Source of the DNA: Diphasiastrum complanatum
Taxonomy: Eukaryota; Streptophyta; Lycopodiopsida; Lycopodiales; Lycopodiaceae
Assembly (NCBI GenBank): GCA_029204225.1
Contig: CM055113.1
Span: forward strand, 7,533,852 to 7,597,851
Length of the DNA: 64,000 nt
Direction of reading: 5' to 3'
Below are positions 22,348 to 35,289 of this stretch, one piece after another. Below the pieces are notes generated by a model. It saw only the letters and a list, made by a program, of their open reading frames with translations, ran no database searches and was not told the origin of the DNA. Numbering within the stretch: the stretch's first letter is position 1; each line of letters starts with the position of its first letter. Position numbers and translations under genes: made by a program.

Positions 22348-23560
22348 TTTGGTGGCTTGAATCACCGGACAAGAACAGAAGGCTGCGAATTCACGACGGT
22401 TTGTTGGCTAGGAAAGGCTAGGAAGCACAAAACCAAGTTTGCGGATATTCGTGGAATAGCTCAAAACTGTAAGAAGATTCAGAGGCAGGGGATTGTCAGT
22501 TGAATCAAAGGGCCACAAAAAGTAAAGTTGGAAAATCTTCTGAAGGGTTGCTTGGCATGTGTGATTGGTTTGAATCCAATCGAACACCGTTTGAAGAGCG
22601 GTTTGGAGCAGAATATTGCCTATTGTAGGACAACCTCAGAGAGATAGGGAGCTGCTCAGATTAATTCTCAAAAAGATCAAATAGCCAAAAAGGCAGATAG
22701 GGTTTCTAGTTGAGAAACCTTAGTTTTCTCTCTGATGAACACCGTTTCCGGAGTTGTAAAGGCACAAAGCAGGGCGTCGTGGTAGGGCGAGTCAGCTCAG
22801 AGCAGGCCATGGACAGCCGTGGAAAGACAAGAGAGCATGGATCAGATCCATGATGGCAGCCACCATAGCTTGGTGGAAGATCCATCGTAAAGAGAAAAGA
22901 GGAGGAGAGGTTGCGGGACCTCGCGCGCGCCCAGCTCAGCTAGCCTGTTAGTGGCCCGAAGTGCCTGGTGCTTCAAAGGCTCTTGATTAACGCGCAGAAG
23001 CGTGGAGAGTCGTCTGATCTCGAGTCACAAAGATTGATGATGGTGATTGCACATCAGGTGGGTTGTTGAATCTAAAGGATCTGTTGGATTGATGTGAAAA
23101 AGCCCAACTTCATTAAAAATCTTCAAACTAAAACAATTTTTGGGTCCCAAGTTTTTGAAGGGTGAAGTTTCTTCACACTGAAAAAACCGTTCAAAAACCC
23201 AAATTGCCCTTATTTTCACCTCCTTTAGCCTATTTTGGCCAAACAAAAGGCTATAGCCTCCAAACGAAGGGCACCCTGACTGTACCTACAAGTACGGTAC
23301 ACCAAAACAGAGTGATTGTCGCGGACAAAGTGTTCGGGGTGCACTAGAAGTGATTTCACCATTCCACTGGGCAGGTAGTTGGTAGTTGGTGACAAAAAGC
23401 ATTTCGGAACGCGACGCTGGTTTGGCTTTCAATTTGGCAAAAGAGTGGCGGGTGGCTTGGTAAGCCAAAAATTGCAGGTCATTATTTGTGATTTCTGACA
23501 TTACGGTTGGCTTTGGCATACGCTTTATAGCCTACAGGTGGAGTTTCAAGCAGTTTGGAG
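22348..23560 (+). other. Copia-B untranslated leader
   Basis: About 1.2 kb, GC-richer than its surroundings, with no supported ORF, lies between the primer site and the gag ATG at 23561. Confidence 0.6.
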
Positions 23561-24505
23561 ATGGCAAACATCAATGAGGCAATTTTGGGCGATGCGAGCA
23601 AACTTGATGGGGCTTCGAACTACAACATCTGGAAATTCAAAATGAAGGGCATTTTGATGGAGAAAGAGTTATGGGAGATCGTGGCAGGTATTGAAGTCCG
23701 GCCAAATACCACTTCAGGTGACATGAGGGCCTTTGATAAAAAGGCACAGAGAGCATTGTCCTTAATCAATCTTTCAGTGAAAGACCATGTAATCACTCAT
23801 ATAAGTGATGCCACGACGGCTAGGGGAGCTTGGAAAGCTCTTAGAATGCAATTTTAAACTTGCAATCCAGTTCAGGCCATGTTCTCGAAGTCGAGATTGA
23901 ACGCCATAAGGATGGAAGAAAGTGAATAAGTGGGATCTTTCTTCACCAGGATAAAGGAGCCGAGAGATCAACTTGTGGCAATTGGAGAACCAATTAGGGA
24001 TGTTGAATTGGTACATGCCACAATGAGTGGTGTCTCAGAAGGGCTACAGATGTTTGCGAGTGGCATTGCTTCGAGGGAGAGGTTGCCTACTTTTGAAGAC
24101 TTCCATGGAATCATGTTGTAAGAAGAGCAACGTCGCGAAGTGGTGAAGTCAAGGCAATCCCCACAGGAGGATCAAGCCTTGCTTGCTAAAGGCAAGCAGA
24201 AAGGATGGAAAAGGATTTCTAAGAAATCCAAGGATGATGATGATGAGAGAGAGTTGTCATCAAAAGGAAAAAAGAATAAGAAAGAAGACAAATGTTACTA
24301 TTGCCACAAACTGGGTCATTGGGCACACGAGTGTTACAAGAAAAAAGCGGACATAAAGGCGGGAAAAGTGACTCAACAAGGCAACATTGCCAAAGATGAT
24401 GGAGAGGATGACGAGACAAGTGTCTTCTCATCGGCATTGGCATCCCAAGTTGATGATGGTCCCAGATGGTTCATAGATTCAGGCAGCACAAGGCATATGA
24501 CCGTC
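23561..24505 (+). pseudogene. Copia-B gag and protease start, three in-frame stops
   Basis: One collinear frame runs from ATG 23561 through a UBN2-type gag (SNYNIWKFKMKG near 23620), a CCHC knuckle (CYYCHKLGHWAHEC near 24293) and the protease motif WFIDSGSTRHMT (24467-24502). It stops at 24505, the inversion breakpoint. TAA stops at 23855, 23927 and 24119 are the only lesions, and none shifts the frame. The rest of pol lies at 26644-29816 on the opposite strand. Confidence 0.88.
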
Positions 24506-25088
24506 AGTGCTCAAACACGTGTGAAGGATAGACAATTTTGATCAAGTGATTTTCTTCCAAATTAGATCCAAAATCTATGCTCGATAGCTTGCTAGAAAGC
24601 TAGTAGAGTCAAGATTGTGTAGCAATTGGTTTCATATCAATTGGAACTTACAATAAAAAGCTATAGCCAATTGAATCAAGGCGGGTAGGGGCACCACCTA
24701 GTTGTACATTTTTTTTTTTTATCTCTATCTTGCTTTGTTTGATCCAAAAACTCAAAAAAAAGCTTTCCAATCTAGTCTATTTGATATCTAGATAGTTTTT
24801 TGAGATCATAGTCACATTGTTTCATGCAATCCAATTGTATTTGAGTGATTTATGTATTTTTTGAGTGCTTTCTATGTGCTTGAAAAGATTTGACCCAAAA
24901 TTTGTCCATACTTCATCTTTGAGTGAAAGTTTGATCTAGTTTGAGAAAGATTGGTAGGACTAGTGAGATTGATCTCACATTTAGTTGCAATATCTCATAT
25001 TGAAGTTGGTAGCATATCTTTATTGGATCCATTATTGAGAGAGAAGAAACACTTTGAAGTCCATTACAAGTCATCTACTCTATTTTTT
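24506..25088 (+). other. Copia-A leader (part), inverted segment
   Basis: It matches, in reverse, the internal region of the Copia-A derivative (6520-6720), from GTGCTCAAACACG onward, and then continues to the gag ATG. The complementary part of this leader, up to the primer site, is at 29817-29971. The two parts are now 5.3 kb apart and in opposite orientation. Confidence 0.8.
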
Positions 25089-26300
25089 ATGGCTTCCATG
25101 GGTTCCTTCCTATTGGAATCAATTGAGAGATTACCTACCTCCAATTACTCTATTTGGAAGGTAAGGATGGAGTCGATTTTAATCCTCCAAGATGTAATGG
25201 ATATTGTCTTTGGACTGAGCAGGAGCCTCAAGTGCTTCAAGAAGTCCAAAGGTACAAGAAAAGAGCTAGAATGGCTCTTCACTATATCAAGATGAATGTC
25301 TCTAATGAGGTTTTGAAAGAAATTGGTGCTTGCACCTTGGCCAAGGAGGCTTGGGATTGACTCAAAGCCATTTATGAGGCCAAGAATACCTCTAGGCTCC
25401 TCACTCTAAGGAATCACATTTTCCAAAGTTTCCAAAATAGTGGCTCCAGAGAGTTCTCCCAATTATGTATTGAGAGTCAAAGACATCCATAGAGAGATTG
25501 CATATATTGGAGACACCATCAACCAAAGTGAGCTAGTCCGAGTCATCCTCAATGGCTTGAGAGATGAATATGATATTCTTGTCCAATCTTATGCTATCAA
25601 AGAAGATCTACCAAGCTTGGAGGCCTTGCAAGGTATACTTATTGCTGAAGAATTAAGACAAGAGAACAAGCTCATGAGGATGAACAAACTCTCAATCAAT
25701 CATGATGGAGATGGCAAAGCTTTATTTTCCAAAGACAAGCACAAAGGGAGGATCAAAGGTCAACACCAACATTTATCTAAAGACAAAGCTCATACAAGGA
25801 AAAATATGGAGAGGAGGAGGATTCCTCTCATGCTTCTACATCAAAGTTCAAGAAAAAGAATATCGAGTGCTTCTTTTGTGGCAAGAAAGGCCATTATTCC
25901 ACTAATCATTTCAAGAAGAAGAACCAATTCAAGCAAGCCAACATCTCTAATGAGAGATATAGTGATGCAATCTAAGGTTATGGAGAAGGCTCTCTTATGG
26001 TATCAAGCTTCTCTTCTTCTCCTTTCAAAAATGATGGCACATGGTATATTGATAGTGGAGCTTCATCTCATATGTGTAGCTCAAAGGAATATTTTTCTTC
26101 TCTTATGCCTTATGAAGGAGTCAAGAAATCTATATACACTGCAAATGATTGTGAATGCAAACTTCAAAGAGTAAGGAGTATTCCCTTGAAGGTTGCATCT
26201 TCAAAAATTCTATCCCTCAATAATGTGCTCTTTGTTCCAAATCTCACAAAGAATCTTATAAGTGTTGGCCAATTGCTTGATTATAACCATGATGTCAAAT
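25089..26300 (+). pseudogene. Copia-A gag, protease and pre-integrase, broken
   Basis: Starting at ATG 25089, gag motifs (SNYSIWKVRMES, LHYIKMNVSNEVLKEIG, ILNGLRDEYDILVQSYAI) appear in three frames, with a stop at 25358 and frameshifts. A CCHC-like knuckle near 25870 has its last positions changed (CFFCGKKGHYSTNHFKKK; the final Cys is missing). The protease motif WYIDSGASSHM is near 26043. The frame runs to LLDYNHDVK at 26300, where the Copia-B LTR begins. The protein continues at 22083 on the other strand. Confidence 0.85.
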
Positions 26301-26552
26301 AGTTAAGAAACATAGTTTTCACACCCGACCGGATCAATCACCACAACACAACGTCAAGTGCAACAAGACAAGACAACATAATTGCTCTCCACAAACTTTT
26401 TATTCAACTGATAAGTAAGTACAAAGATAAGTTGCTTAAAAGCACTCAAAGGGCTCGTAAAAGAAAGATGGTCCGATAACTCTAGAACTAAGCACACGTG
26501 GTGCCGTCGAAATAAGAAAGCACTGTATAAGTCGATCATTGCTATTTTAGCT
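26301..26552 (-). repeat. 3' LTR of Copia-B
   Basis: Read on the minus strand it starts AGCTAAAATAGC and ends TTCTTAACT, 252 bp. It is homologous to 22084-22334. A purine tract GAGGGAGAG (26553-26565, minus strand) precedes it. The flank CAAAT (26296-26300) is the second copy of the target duplication. Confidence 0.85.
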
Positions 26553-26643
26553 CTCTCCCTCAATGATCAACGTCTCTCTTTATTTTAGAGTTTACTCTAT
26601 TCATGGAACATACCTCCATGATAGTATTACAAGTAAAGGCTTT

Positions 26644-29600
26644 TTACATAACCAGATCTAAGCCAAGTTTGGCTCTAAAAGTTTCAGACTTTTCTTTACT
26701 TAAAGCTTTTGTAAATATATCAGCAACTTGTAATAACGTAGAATAATGTACAATACTTATATCTTCATATTGTAACTTCTCACACACAAAGTGATATTTT
26801 ACCTCAATATGTTTTGTCCTTGCGTGAAAGATAGGATTCTTAGCCAATTGTATTCCACTTTGACTGTCATAGAAAATAACAGTAGGATTAACCTGCTTCA
26901 TGCCAATCTCACATAACAACTTACGTAGCCAAACAGCTTCCTGGGTAGCATAACTCAACGTTTTATATTCGGCTTCTGTAGAAGAAAGAGAAATAATATC
27001 TTGCTTCTTGCTAGACCATGAAAAACAACCGCTACCAAAATTGAAGGCATAACCTGTTGTTGACTATCTATCATCTATACTTCCTGCCCAATCATCATCA
27101 ACATAACCCTGCAACTTAGGTAAAACACTTTGTCTTTTGTAGATTAGGCCAAGGTTCGGTGTACCTTTCACATACCTCAAAATCTTTTTTGCAGCTTTCC
27201 AATGGTCCATAGTGGGTGATGACATGAATTGACTAATCAAACTTATAGCATAGCATATATCAGGACGTGTAGTCGTAAGATATATCAAACTCCCAACTAG
27301 CTGACGAAATAGAATAGCATCAACATGTGCACTATCATCAATACGAGATAATTTCTTACCAGCTTCGCAATGGGTGATGGAAGGTTTGCACTGTGTCATG
27401 TGAAATCTCTCCAATATCTCACCCAAATACTTGTATTAACATAACCTGATATCACTGCCAGTTTGCCATACTTCGACACCCAAGCAATAGTGCATAAGAT
27501 CTAAATCTGTCATCTCAAACTGCTTGCATAAGTTTACTTTGATAGAACGAGTGAGGTTCACATCATTGCCTGTGATAATGATATCATCAACGTAAAGTAC
27601 AATCAAGGCAATGCTATCATCATTTATAAGAACATAAAGGTTTGGATCTGAATTTGTTCTTACAAACCCATGAGAAAGAAAGTAATTGTCAATGCATCCA
27701 TACCATGCGCGTGGCGTTTGCTTAAGGCCATAAAGTGCTTTGTGTAGTTTACATACCTTCTATTCTTGCCCTTTTGCCATGAAGCCCTGTGGTTGGACCA
27801 TGTAAACTTCTTCCTCTAAGTCACCATTTAAAAATGTGGACTTCACATCCATTTGATGGATCTTCCACCCAAAATGAGATGCTAAGGCAATGATAAGGCG
27901 TAGCGTAGTCGACTTAGCCACTGGAGCAAATGTCTCTTCATAGTCAATTCCTTTGTTTTGCTCATAACCCTTCACTACTAGGCGTGCCTTATGCTTTGCT
28001 ATCGTGTCATCCGCATGAAATTTTGTTCTAAACACCCATTTGTTGTCAATGGGTTTCTTTCCAAGTGGTAAATCAACCAACTCCCATGTATTATGCATGT
28101 GGATGGATTCTACCTCCTCTTCCATTGCCCTTTGCCACTCTTTGTGACCTTTTGCCTCATCAGACGTTGATGGCTCTCGACACTTCAAAATGTCACTCCT
28201 TAGGGCATAGTTCACATGATAACAATCGGAAGACTTCCTTTCCCGCGTTGATCTTCTCACTTCTCTTTGTGTGCTAGATCCTGGTTGATTTAGCTTTGCG
28301 TCCTTCATGATCTTTTCATACCATTTTGGTATCTTAGATTCAGGTGATACACTACTTGGAGAGTATGTATCCCAAGGAGTGTCTAAGTAATGTCTCTTAC
28401 TTCCAACCAGTTTCTCCTTTATTGCTCCTATTGGCAAGTACCTCCTCCTAGGCTCTTGAATATGTGGTGTCCTTTCATACTCGCCCTCTCGACTCTCGTC
28501 TTCACATGCATCATCTTGTGGAGCATCTTCTTCCAAAATTGTGGGAAGTCTTTTGATGCTTTCACTACTTGCATGGTCTTCATCTTCATACCTATGCGTC
28601 TCATCAAAGATCACATCTTTGCTAATGTGAATCTTGTTCATTGCAGGATCAAAACACATGTATGCCTTCATCCTCTCATCATAACCAATGAAGATACACT
28701 TGATTGCTTTGGCATCAAGTTTCTTTCGCTCATCCTTTGGCACATGTACATAGGCCTTACATCCAATGACACGAAACTTGTCGATTTTTGGCCTTATTCC
28801 TGTAAATGCTTCTTCGGGAGTCACATTTGGAACCGCAGCTGTATGGCTCATATTTTGCAAGAACGTTGCCGTACTGCACGCTTCCGACCAAAGTGAATCG
28901 GTCAAGCCCATTTGCTTCATCATGGAGCGTGCACTCTCCATAATAGTCCTATTTTTCCTTTCAACTACACCATTACTATGCGGCGTGTGTGATTGTGTGA
29001 ATTGTCTTTTGATGTCATGTTCTTTGCAAAAGCTCTCAAAATCATCAAATTTGTATTCACCCCCCCATCAAATCTTAGCACTTTGATGCGTGCATCCAGT
29101 TGGTTCTCTACCAAAGTCTTGAACTCCTTGAAATGAACAAAAGCATCAGATTTTTTCTTCAAGAAATAAATCCATGTCCTCCTAGAGTAATCATCTATGA
29201 AAGTCATAAAATAATATGCTTTCCCTAATGACATGGTCTTCATTGGGCCGCACAGGTCGCTATGAATAAGTTCCAGCAGTTTCTTAGCTCTTGCAGCTCC
29301 ACCTTTCTTGAATGTCTCCCTGTGATGCTTTCCCATGACGCATCCTTCACATATTGCATGCTAATCATCCTGTAATGCTGGTAACCCTATTATCATCTTC
29401 AACTTTGCCATTAATCTCAAGCTCCCATAGTTCAAATGACCAAGTCTTCTGTGCCACAACTCAGATTGAGATGTTGTTGAGATAGCCAAACCATATTCTC
29501 CTGGTTTTGCATCATCCAATTTATAAAGGCCACAGTTACTATTTCTATAACCCTTCGCCACTACTTTATGGTTGTGGTTCATATTCCTCATAAGGCATCC

Positions 29601-29816
29601 ATCCTTGACAAATTCAACCTTAAGATGTTGATTTGCCATTACACCAACAGAAAGCAAACTCTTTTTGAGTCCAAAACATAAAGCACATTAGGGATGTTCT
29701 TGATTTTACCATCAGGAAACTGCACAGGTACATTGCCCACACCCTGTATTTGGCATCCTCTCCATTGGCTTGAGTGACCTTATCCCCATCATGGATTGGT
29801 GAGAATTTCTCAAACC
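26644..29816 (-). pseudogene. Copia-B pol: integrase, RT and RNase H, several lesions
   Basis: On the minus strand from 29816 down are the rest of the protease region, GAG-pre-integrase (WHRRLGHLNYGSL, near 29450), integrase (HSDLCGPMK, FIDDYSRRTWIYFLKKK, then a frameshift at the second Asp), and integrase C-terminus. RT follows (KWVFRTKF, HQMDVKSTFLNGDLEEEVYM, and YVDDIIIT near 27580), then RNase H (STEAEYKTLSYATQEA near 26960, ending at 26644). A stop after KGQE at 27760, others near 27427 and 27062, and a few frameshifts inactivate it. It completes the gag at 23561-24505. Confidence 0.9.
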
Positions 29817-29984
29817 ATACAATACCAGATCAGGTCCAATGAATGTGAAATGAACCTTCTTGATATAGAAATCTCAAAGATAGCAAGGAAAATGCAATCT
29901 ACACTCTATAGATCTTGATTTCAAGGCAAATTTTCACACATATCTTGATAGATGCATGAATATCTTAGGTAGGATCTCTTACCA
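29817..29984 (-). other. Copia-A leader start and primer-binding site
   Basis: It matches 6735-6891 and 63410-63574. The primer site on the minus strand (29972-29984) reads TGGTAAGAGATCC, degraded from TGGTATCAGATCC. The lower edge at 29817 is the right breakpoint of the inversion. Confidence 0.8.
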
Positions 29985-30700
29985 TGTTAAATTTCACACA
30001 TCTGGGAGTAACTTAAAGTGTGATAATGTTTTCCTAAGACTTGGTGATTACGAAAAGATCAAGCATAGATTGATAATCCAGTTCTATCTCAGAAAACTAA
30101 GTCAAGAGCACTTGATTACATGCATACATCAATCAAAAGTACATACACATGTGTAGAGACTTGTACTTGAAAAAAAAACGTATAAAAAATCCTTGCTCTC
30201 GGTTAGGGAGAGAAACCAACTATCAAGCCTCGGGTAGAGAGAGAATCCAATATGACTCAAAATGCAGAAATCTCATTAACTCTCAAAAACTCAAGTACAC
30301 AATGAGCCTATCCATCCTTCTAATATGAACTCGTGGAAGAGGATGCTCAAATCTTATTGGACACCTCTTTCTCCTCCTCTAGATGTGATTGGATGAGTGA
30401 CTTAAGACTCCTCTAATTTGATTGGACCATCTTAATGAAAATCTCTCTTTTGATTGGTCTCTTGACCTCATGCCAACACTTAGGAATTGGTCACTCATCA
30501 AATCTAATTAGGACACTTGTAGCATGCCTAACTAGCTTGAGCCACAAATTGATTCTGGCCTAATCATGAAAATACAAGTGTATTAGCTCGAGCTGCCTCC
30601 TAAGCCAAGGATGGCCCTATCATCTACCTAGACATAGATGGTAAAAAGAAAATTTTCAACACCCCTAGACTCAACATAGATGACTTTTACATTTACCACA
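29985..30700 (-). repeat. 5' LTR of Copia-A
   Basis: A 716-bp LTR homologous to 19150-19875, with TGTG...AACA ends on the minus strand. The target duplication CAAGA follows at 30701-30705. It carries the GGTAGAGAGA-type doublet near 30205 and 30233. Confidence 0.88.
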
Positions 30701-32720
<2,020 letters not shown>

Positions 32721-33065
32721 CTAATCTAGAAATGGCTTGCTTCGATGAACATTATGAATAGGAATCGGTATTACCAGTTTCCAAGTTGGATCTTCTCGGT
32801 CTCTTGATATTCCTATACTCTTTGTCATGTCTTTTGTTATCTTCATACAGTACAAACATGGGTGCTTTGAATTAGCTCCATGGAAAATATTAAATATACA
32901 TTTTAATGCTAAATGCCACTCTATGTTAAAGTTGTCAATTCTAGTAGCATTGATTGGAACTCCTTCCATGTGATTTCTGATGATGATAGGATATGATCTT
33001 CTACTAAATATCCATGAGAGAATGTCATTGTCTTCTTTCAACACGTACAAGAGAACATAAAATTG
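32721..33065 (-). pseudogene. Transposase-like fragment, downstream half (split by Gypsy-2)
   Basis: The minus strand encodes an apparently real protein segment with phrases IEWHLALKCIFNIFHGANSK and HPCLYCMKITKDM. A Cys-x2-Cys pair after a short hydrophobic stretch is reminiscent of transposase-like proteins with a CxxC knuckle, but I cannot name the family. The upstream half should lie at 47743-48337, because Gypsy-2 inserted between them (AATTG on both sides). It was probably already degraded before the insertion. Confidence 0.45.
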
Positions 33066-34242
33066 TGTTAGCAGATTCCAGAGAATCTCCCAGATGCCGA
33101 GCCAAGCTGAAACACAGAGCATCTCTCACCCAAGACTAAGGAGGTCTCAGAAGGAGGAGAGCATGAAGAAAATGAGAGCCGAGCATGAAAGTCGAGGATT
33201 ACTAGCTAGGATTACAAATTATTTCTATGTGAGCCTACATGGTCAATCCTAGAGAAGGAATGACAGTGTGGGAGCTAGTGATATTCCTAGGAAATGTAAA
33301 TAAATGTAGGCCCCTCTTAAATAAATTAGAGTGAGCCACCTTTTGATGGTGACCTCTAGTGGAAGATCTATTTCCACTTGCGATTTCTAAACTAGTGGAA
33401 TTGCCACTTAGGCTCCACATGGGCAGCCCTCTTGCTTATTTAAGGGCCCCCCTCTCTTGTGAGGGAGCTTTTATTGTATTGTCATTTCTCTTGCATGAAT
33501 CAAGAAGATCCTCCATGAGTTATTGGCAATTTGGAGGCTCCTTGTTCATGGCTATTGTCTTTAGTGAAATTCCTATGAACATGCTTTTATTTCTTTTGTT
33601 GTGGTTGTGGATTTAAGAAGATTTACTGCCTTCTTTTCTTTGCAATGTGGAATGTAGATGTGCATTAGTTTTCTTACTTCTTGTTTATGTAATTTTCAGC
33701 ATCCAGGTAAACTAAATAGGCTGAGATTGTGGTTCAATTCTTGCATATTGACTAACAATCATGTTCTTGATTGTTCTTGGGTATTCCAAGAATCAAGAGA
33801 TGGATATTTCTTGATTCTTGGAATGCTAGTATGATATTAGGTAGTTAGTTTTCTTGTTTCTTGATGCTTGATCTGTAGATTAATCTTGATGCCATACTAT
33901 TCTCTGATTTCTTAGAGTAATTTAGTAGACAGAATCGTAGATTGCTCTCTTGTTCAGAATGCTGATCTGCATTGAGCAAGAATTGGTTACATGGATTGCA
34001 TGAGTGTAGCTGGAGTGAACAAAATTGTTTCGTCCCACTGACACGCTGGGAATACATGTGGTAAACTGATAAACAACCTGTCTGGAAATAGTTCTATACA
34101 ATAGGATCTAACTAGATAGAACTGGCTTTTGGAAACGGCCAGAAACACCTGGTTTCTTGAGCAGAAACCTGCTAAGAAGAAGAAGTAAACAACAGAAACA
34201 AAAAAAATCGTGTTCACAGATTCTAGCTAGACTCTATGAACA
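33066..34242 (+). repeat. 5' LTR of Gypsy-2
   Basis: A 1177-bp LTR, closely similar throughout to 46569-47737. Both contain the phrase CACCTTTTGATGGTGACCTC and a tract AGGGCCCCCCTCTC. A TTATTTAAGGG stretch near 33437 may be the TATA region. Confidence 0.9.
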
Positions 34243-34244
34243 TC

Positions 34245-34258
34245 TGGTGCCATTTCCA
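34245..34258 (+). other. Candidate primer-binding site of Gypsy-2
   Basis: TGGTGCCATTTCCA lies two bases after the LTR end, the usual place. It begins TGGTGCC, as many Gypsy primer sites begin TGGCGCC or similar. The cognate tRNA is not identified. Confidence 0.55.
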
Positions 34259-34439
34259 CCACTACACAGACACTTATAGTCATAAAACCTTTCCGATCTG
34301 TGCTGCCAAACCATCTCTCTGAAGTCTCACATACAACATCTTCACAGAGTTCCGTTTTCAACCAAGTCTTAATGCTCTTTACCTAGCTGAGTTCCACGAC
34401 TCACGTCTGGACTAGACCGAGACTTGTTTCATTGCCCAT

Positions 34440-35270
34440 TGAAACTACACAACCACTCTCGACTGAGTCACTACAAGAAATATCAAGTCCTGAGTTTAAA
34501 TCTCAACTGACAAGTCTCGACCCAATCTCATCCGAGTGCTTTCATTGACATCTAGACCGAGCTGTTCCATGAATATCTCGATTGAAAAATTTTGTTAAAT
34601 CGCGACTGCACCACTTAGTTGACATCTCAACCAAAGAATTTCAGTCCCATCTTGACCGAGTGCTTTCAGTCCGATGTCAATCAAAGACTTCTGTCAAATG
34701 TCGACCGAAGACTTCCGCCATGATCTCAACCGAGGGCATTCCTTCAGATCTCGACTGAACCCTTTTGTCACGATCTCAACCGAGTGTTTTCAGTCCAGAC
34801 CTCGACCGACGACTTCCATCACAGTCTCAATCGAGGGCATTTGTTCACATCTTGACCAAAGACTTTCGTCACGATCTCAACCGAAGACTTCTATCAAATC
34901 TTGACCGACGACTTTCGTCACGATCTCAACTGAGGGCATCTGTCAGGTCTCGACCGAGTCTCACGCTCAACTCTCAGCCGCGTCACCTCTATCATATCTC
35001 AACCGAGCCTCATGCTCGGATTTCAACTGTGTCATTTTTCTTAGGTCTCAACTGAGTCTCCATTTCAAATCTCAATCGCATGACTAGATTAATTTGCGTC
35101 CAATCTCGACCGGATCAATTTGCGTCCAATCTCGACCGGATCAGTCTACATCCAATCTCGACTTACAGCTTCATCTCCCATCCCGACTGACGCGTCTGCA
35201 CTCCATCTCAACCAAACCACACTATGTTTCATCTCGATCGGACTGTGCACACTACATTCATTCTTGAGCA
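34440..35270 (+). repeat. Leader minisatellite of Gypsy-2 (about 30 units)
   Basis: About thirty units, each starting ATCTCGACCGAG or a close variant and spaced 24-26 bp, fill the leader. The spacing is not a multiple of three throughout, so ORFs across it are accidental. Gypsy-1 has only five such units at 10615-10735. Confidence 0.88.
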
Positions 35271-35289
35271 GACCAAAGTTTCACCAAAA

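Larger units (their letters stand above)
19150..30700 (-). mobile_element. Copia-A, nested and internally inverted LTR retrotransposon
   Basis: LTRs at 19150-19875 and 29985-30700 have TGTG...AACA ends and are flanked by identical 5-bp duplications CAAGA (19145-19149, 30701-30705), so they bound one insertion event. On the minus strand the order should be 5' LTR, primer site, leader, gag, protease, integrase, RT, RNase H, 3' LTR. Copia-B is inserted in the GAG-pre-integrase part, and 24506-29816 has since been inverted. RT is lost; only a short RNase H tail survives near 19900-20190. The span is 11.55 kb with the insertion. Confidence 0.85.

Noticed and set aside
28390-28896. 168-codon plus-strand ORF
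   Set aside because: Antisense to Copia-B integrase/RT.
34469-34480. CACTACAAGAAA, the textbook CACTA terminus
   Set aside because: It lies inside the Gypsy-2 leader, with no subterminal repeats, no partner end and no target duplication; chance match.
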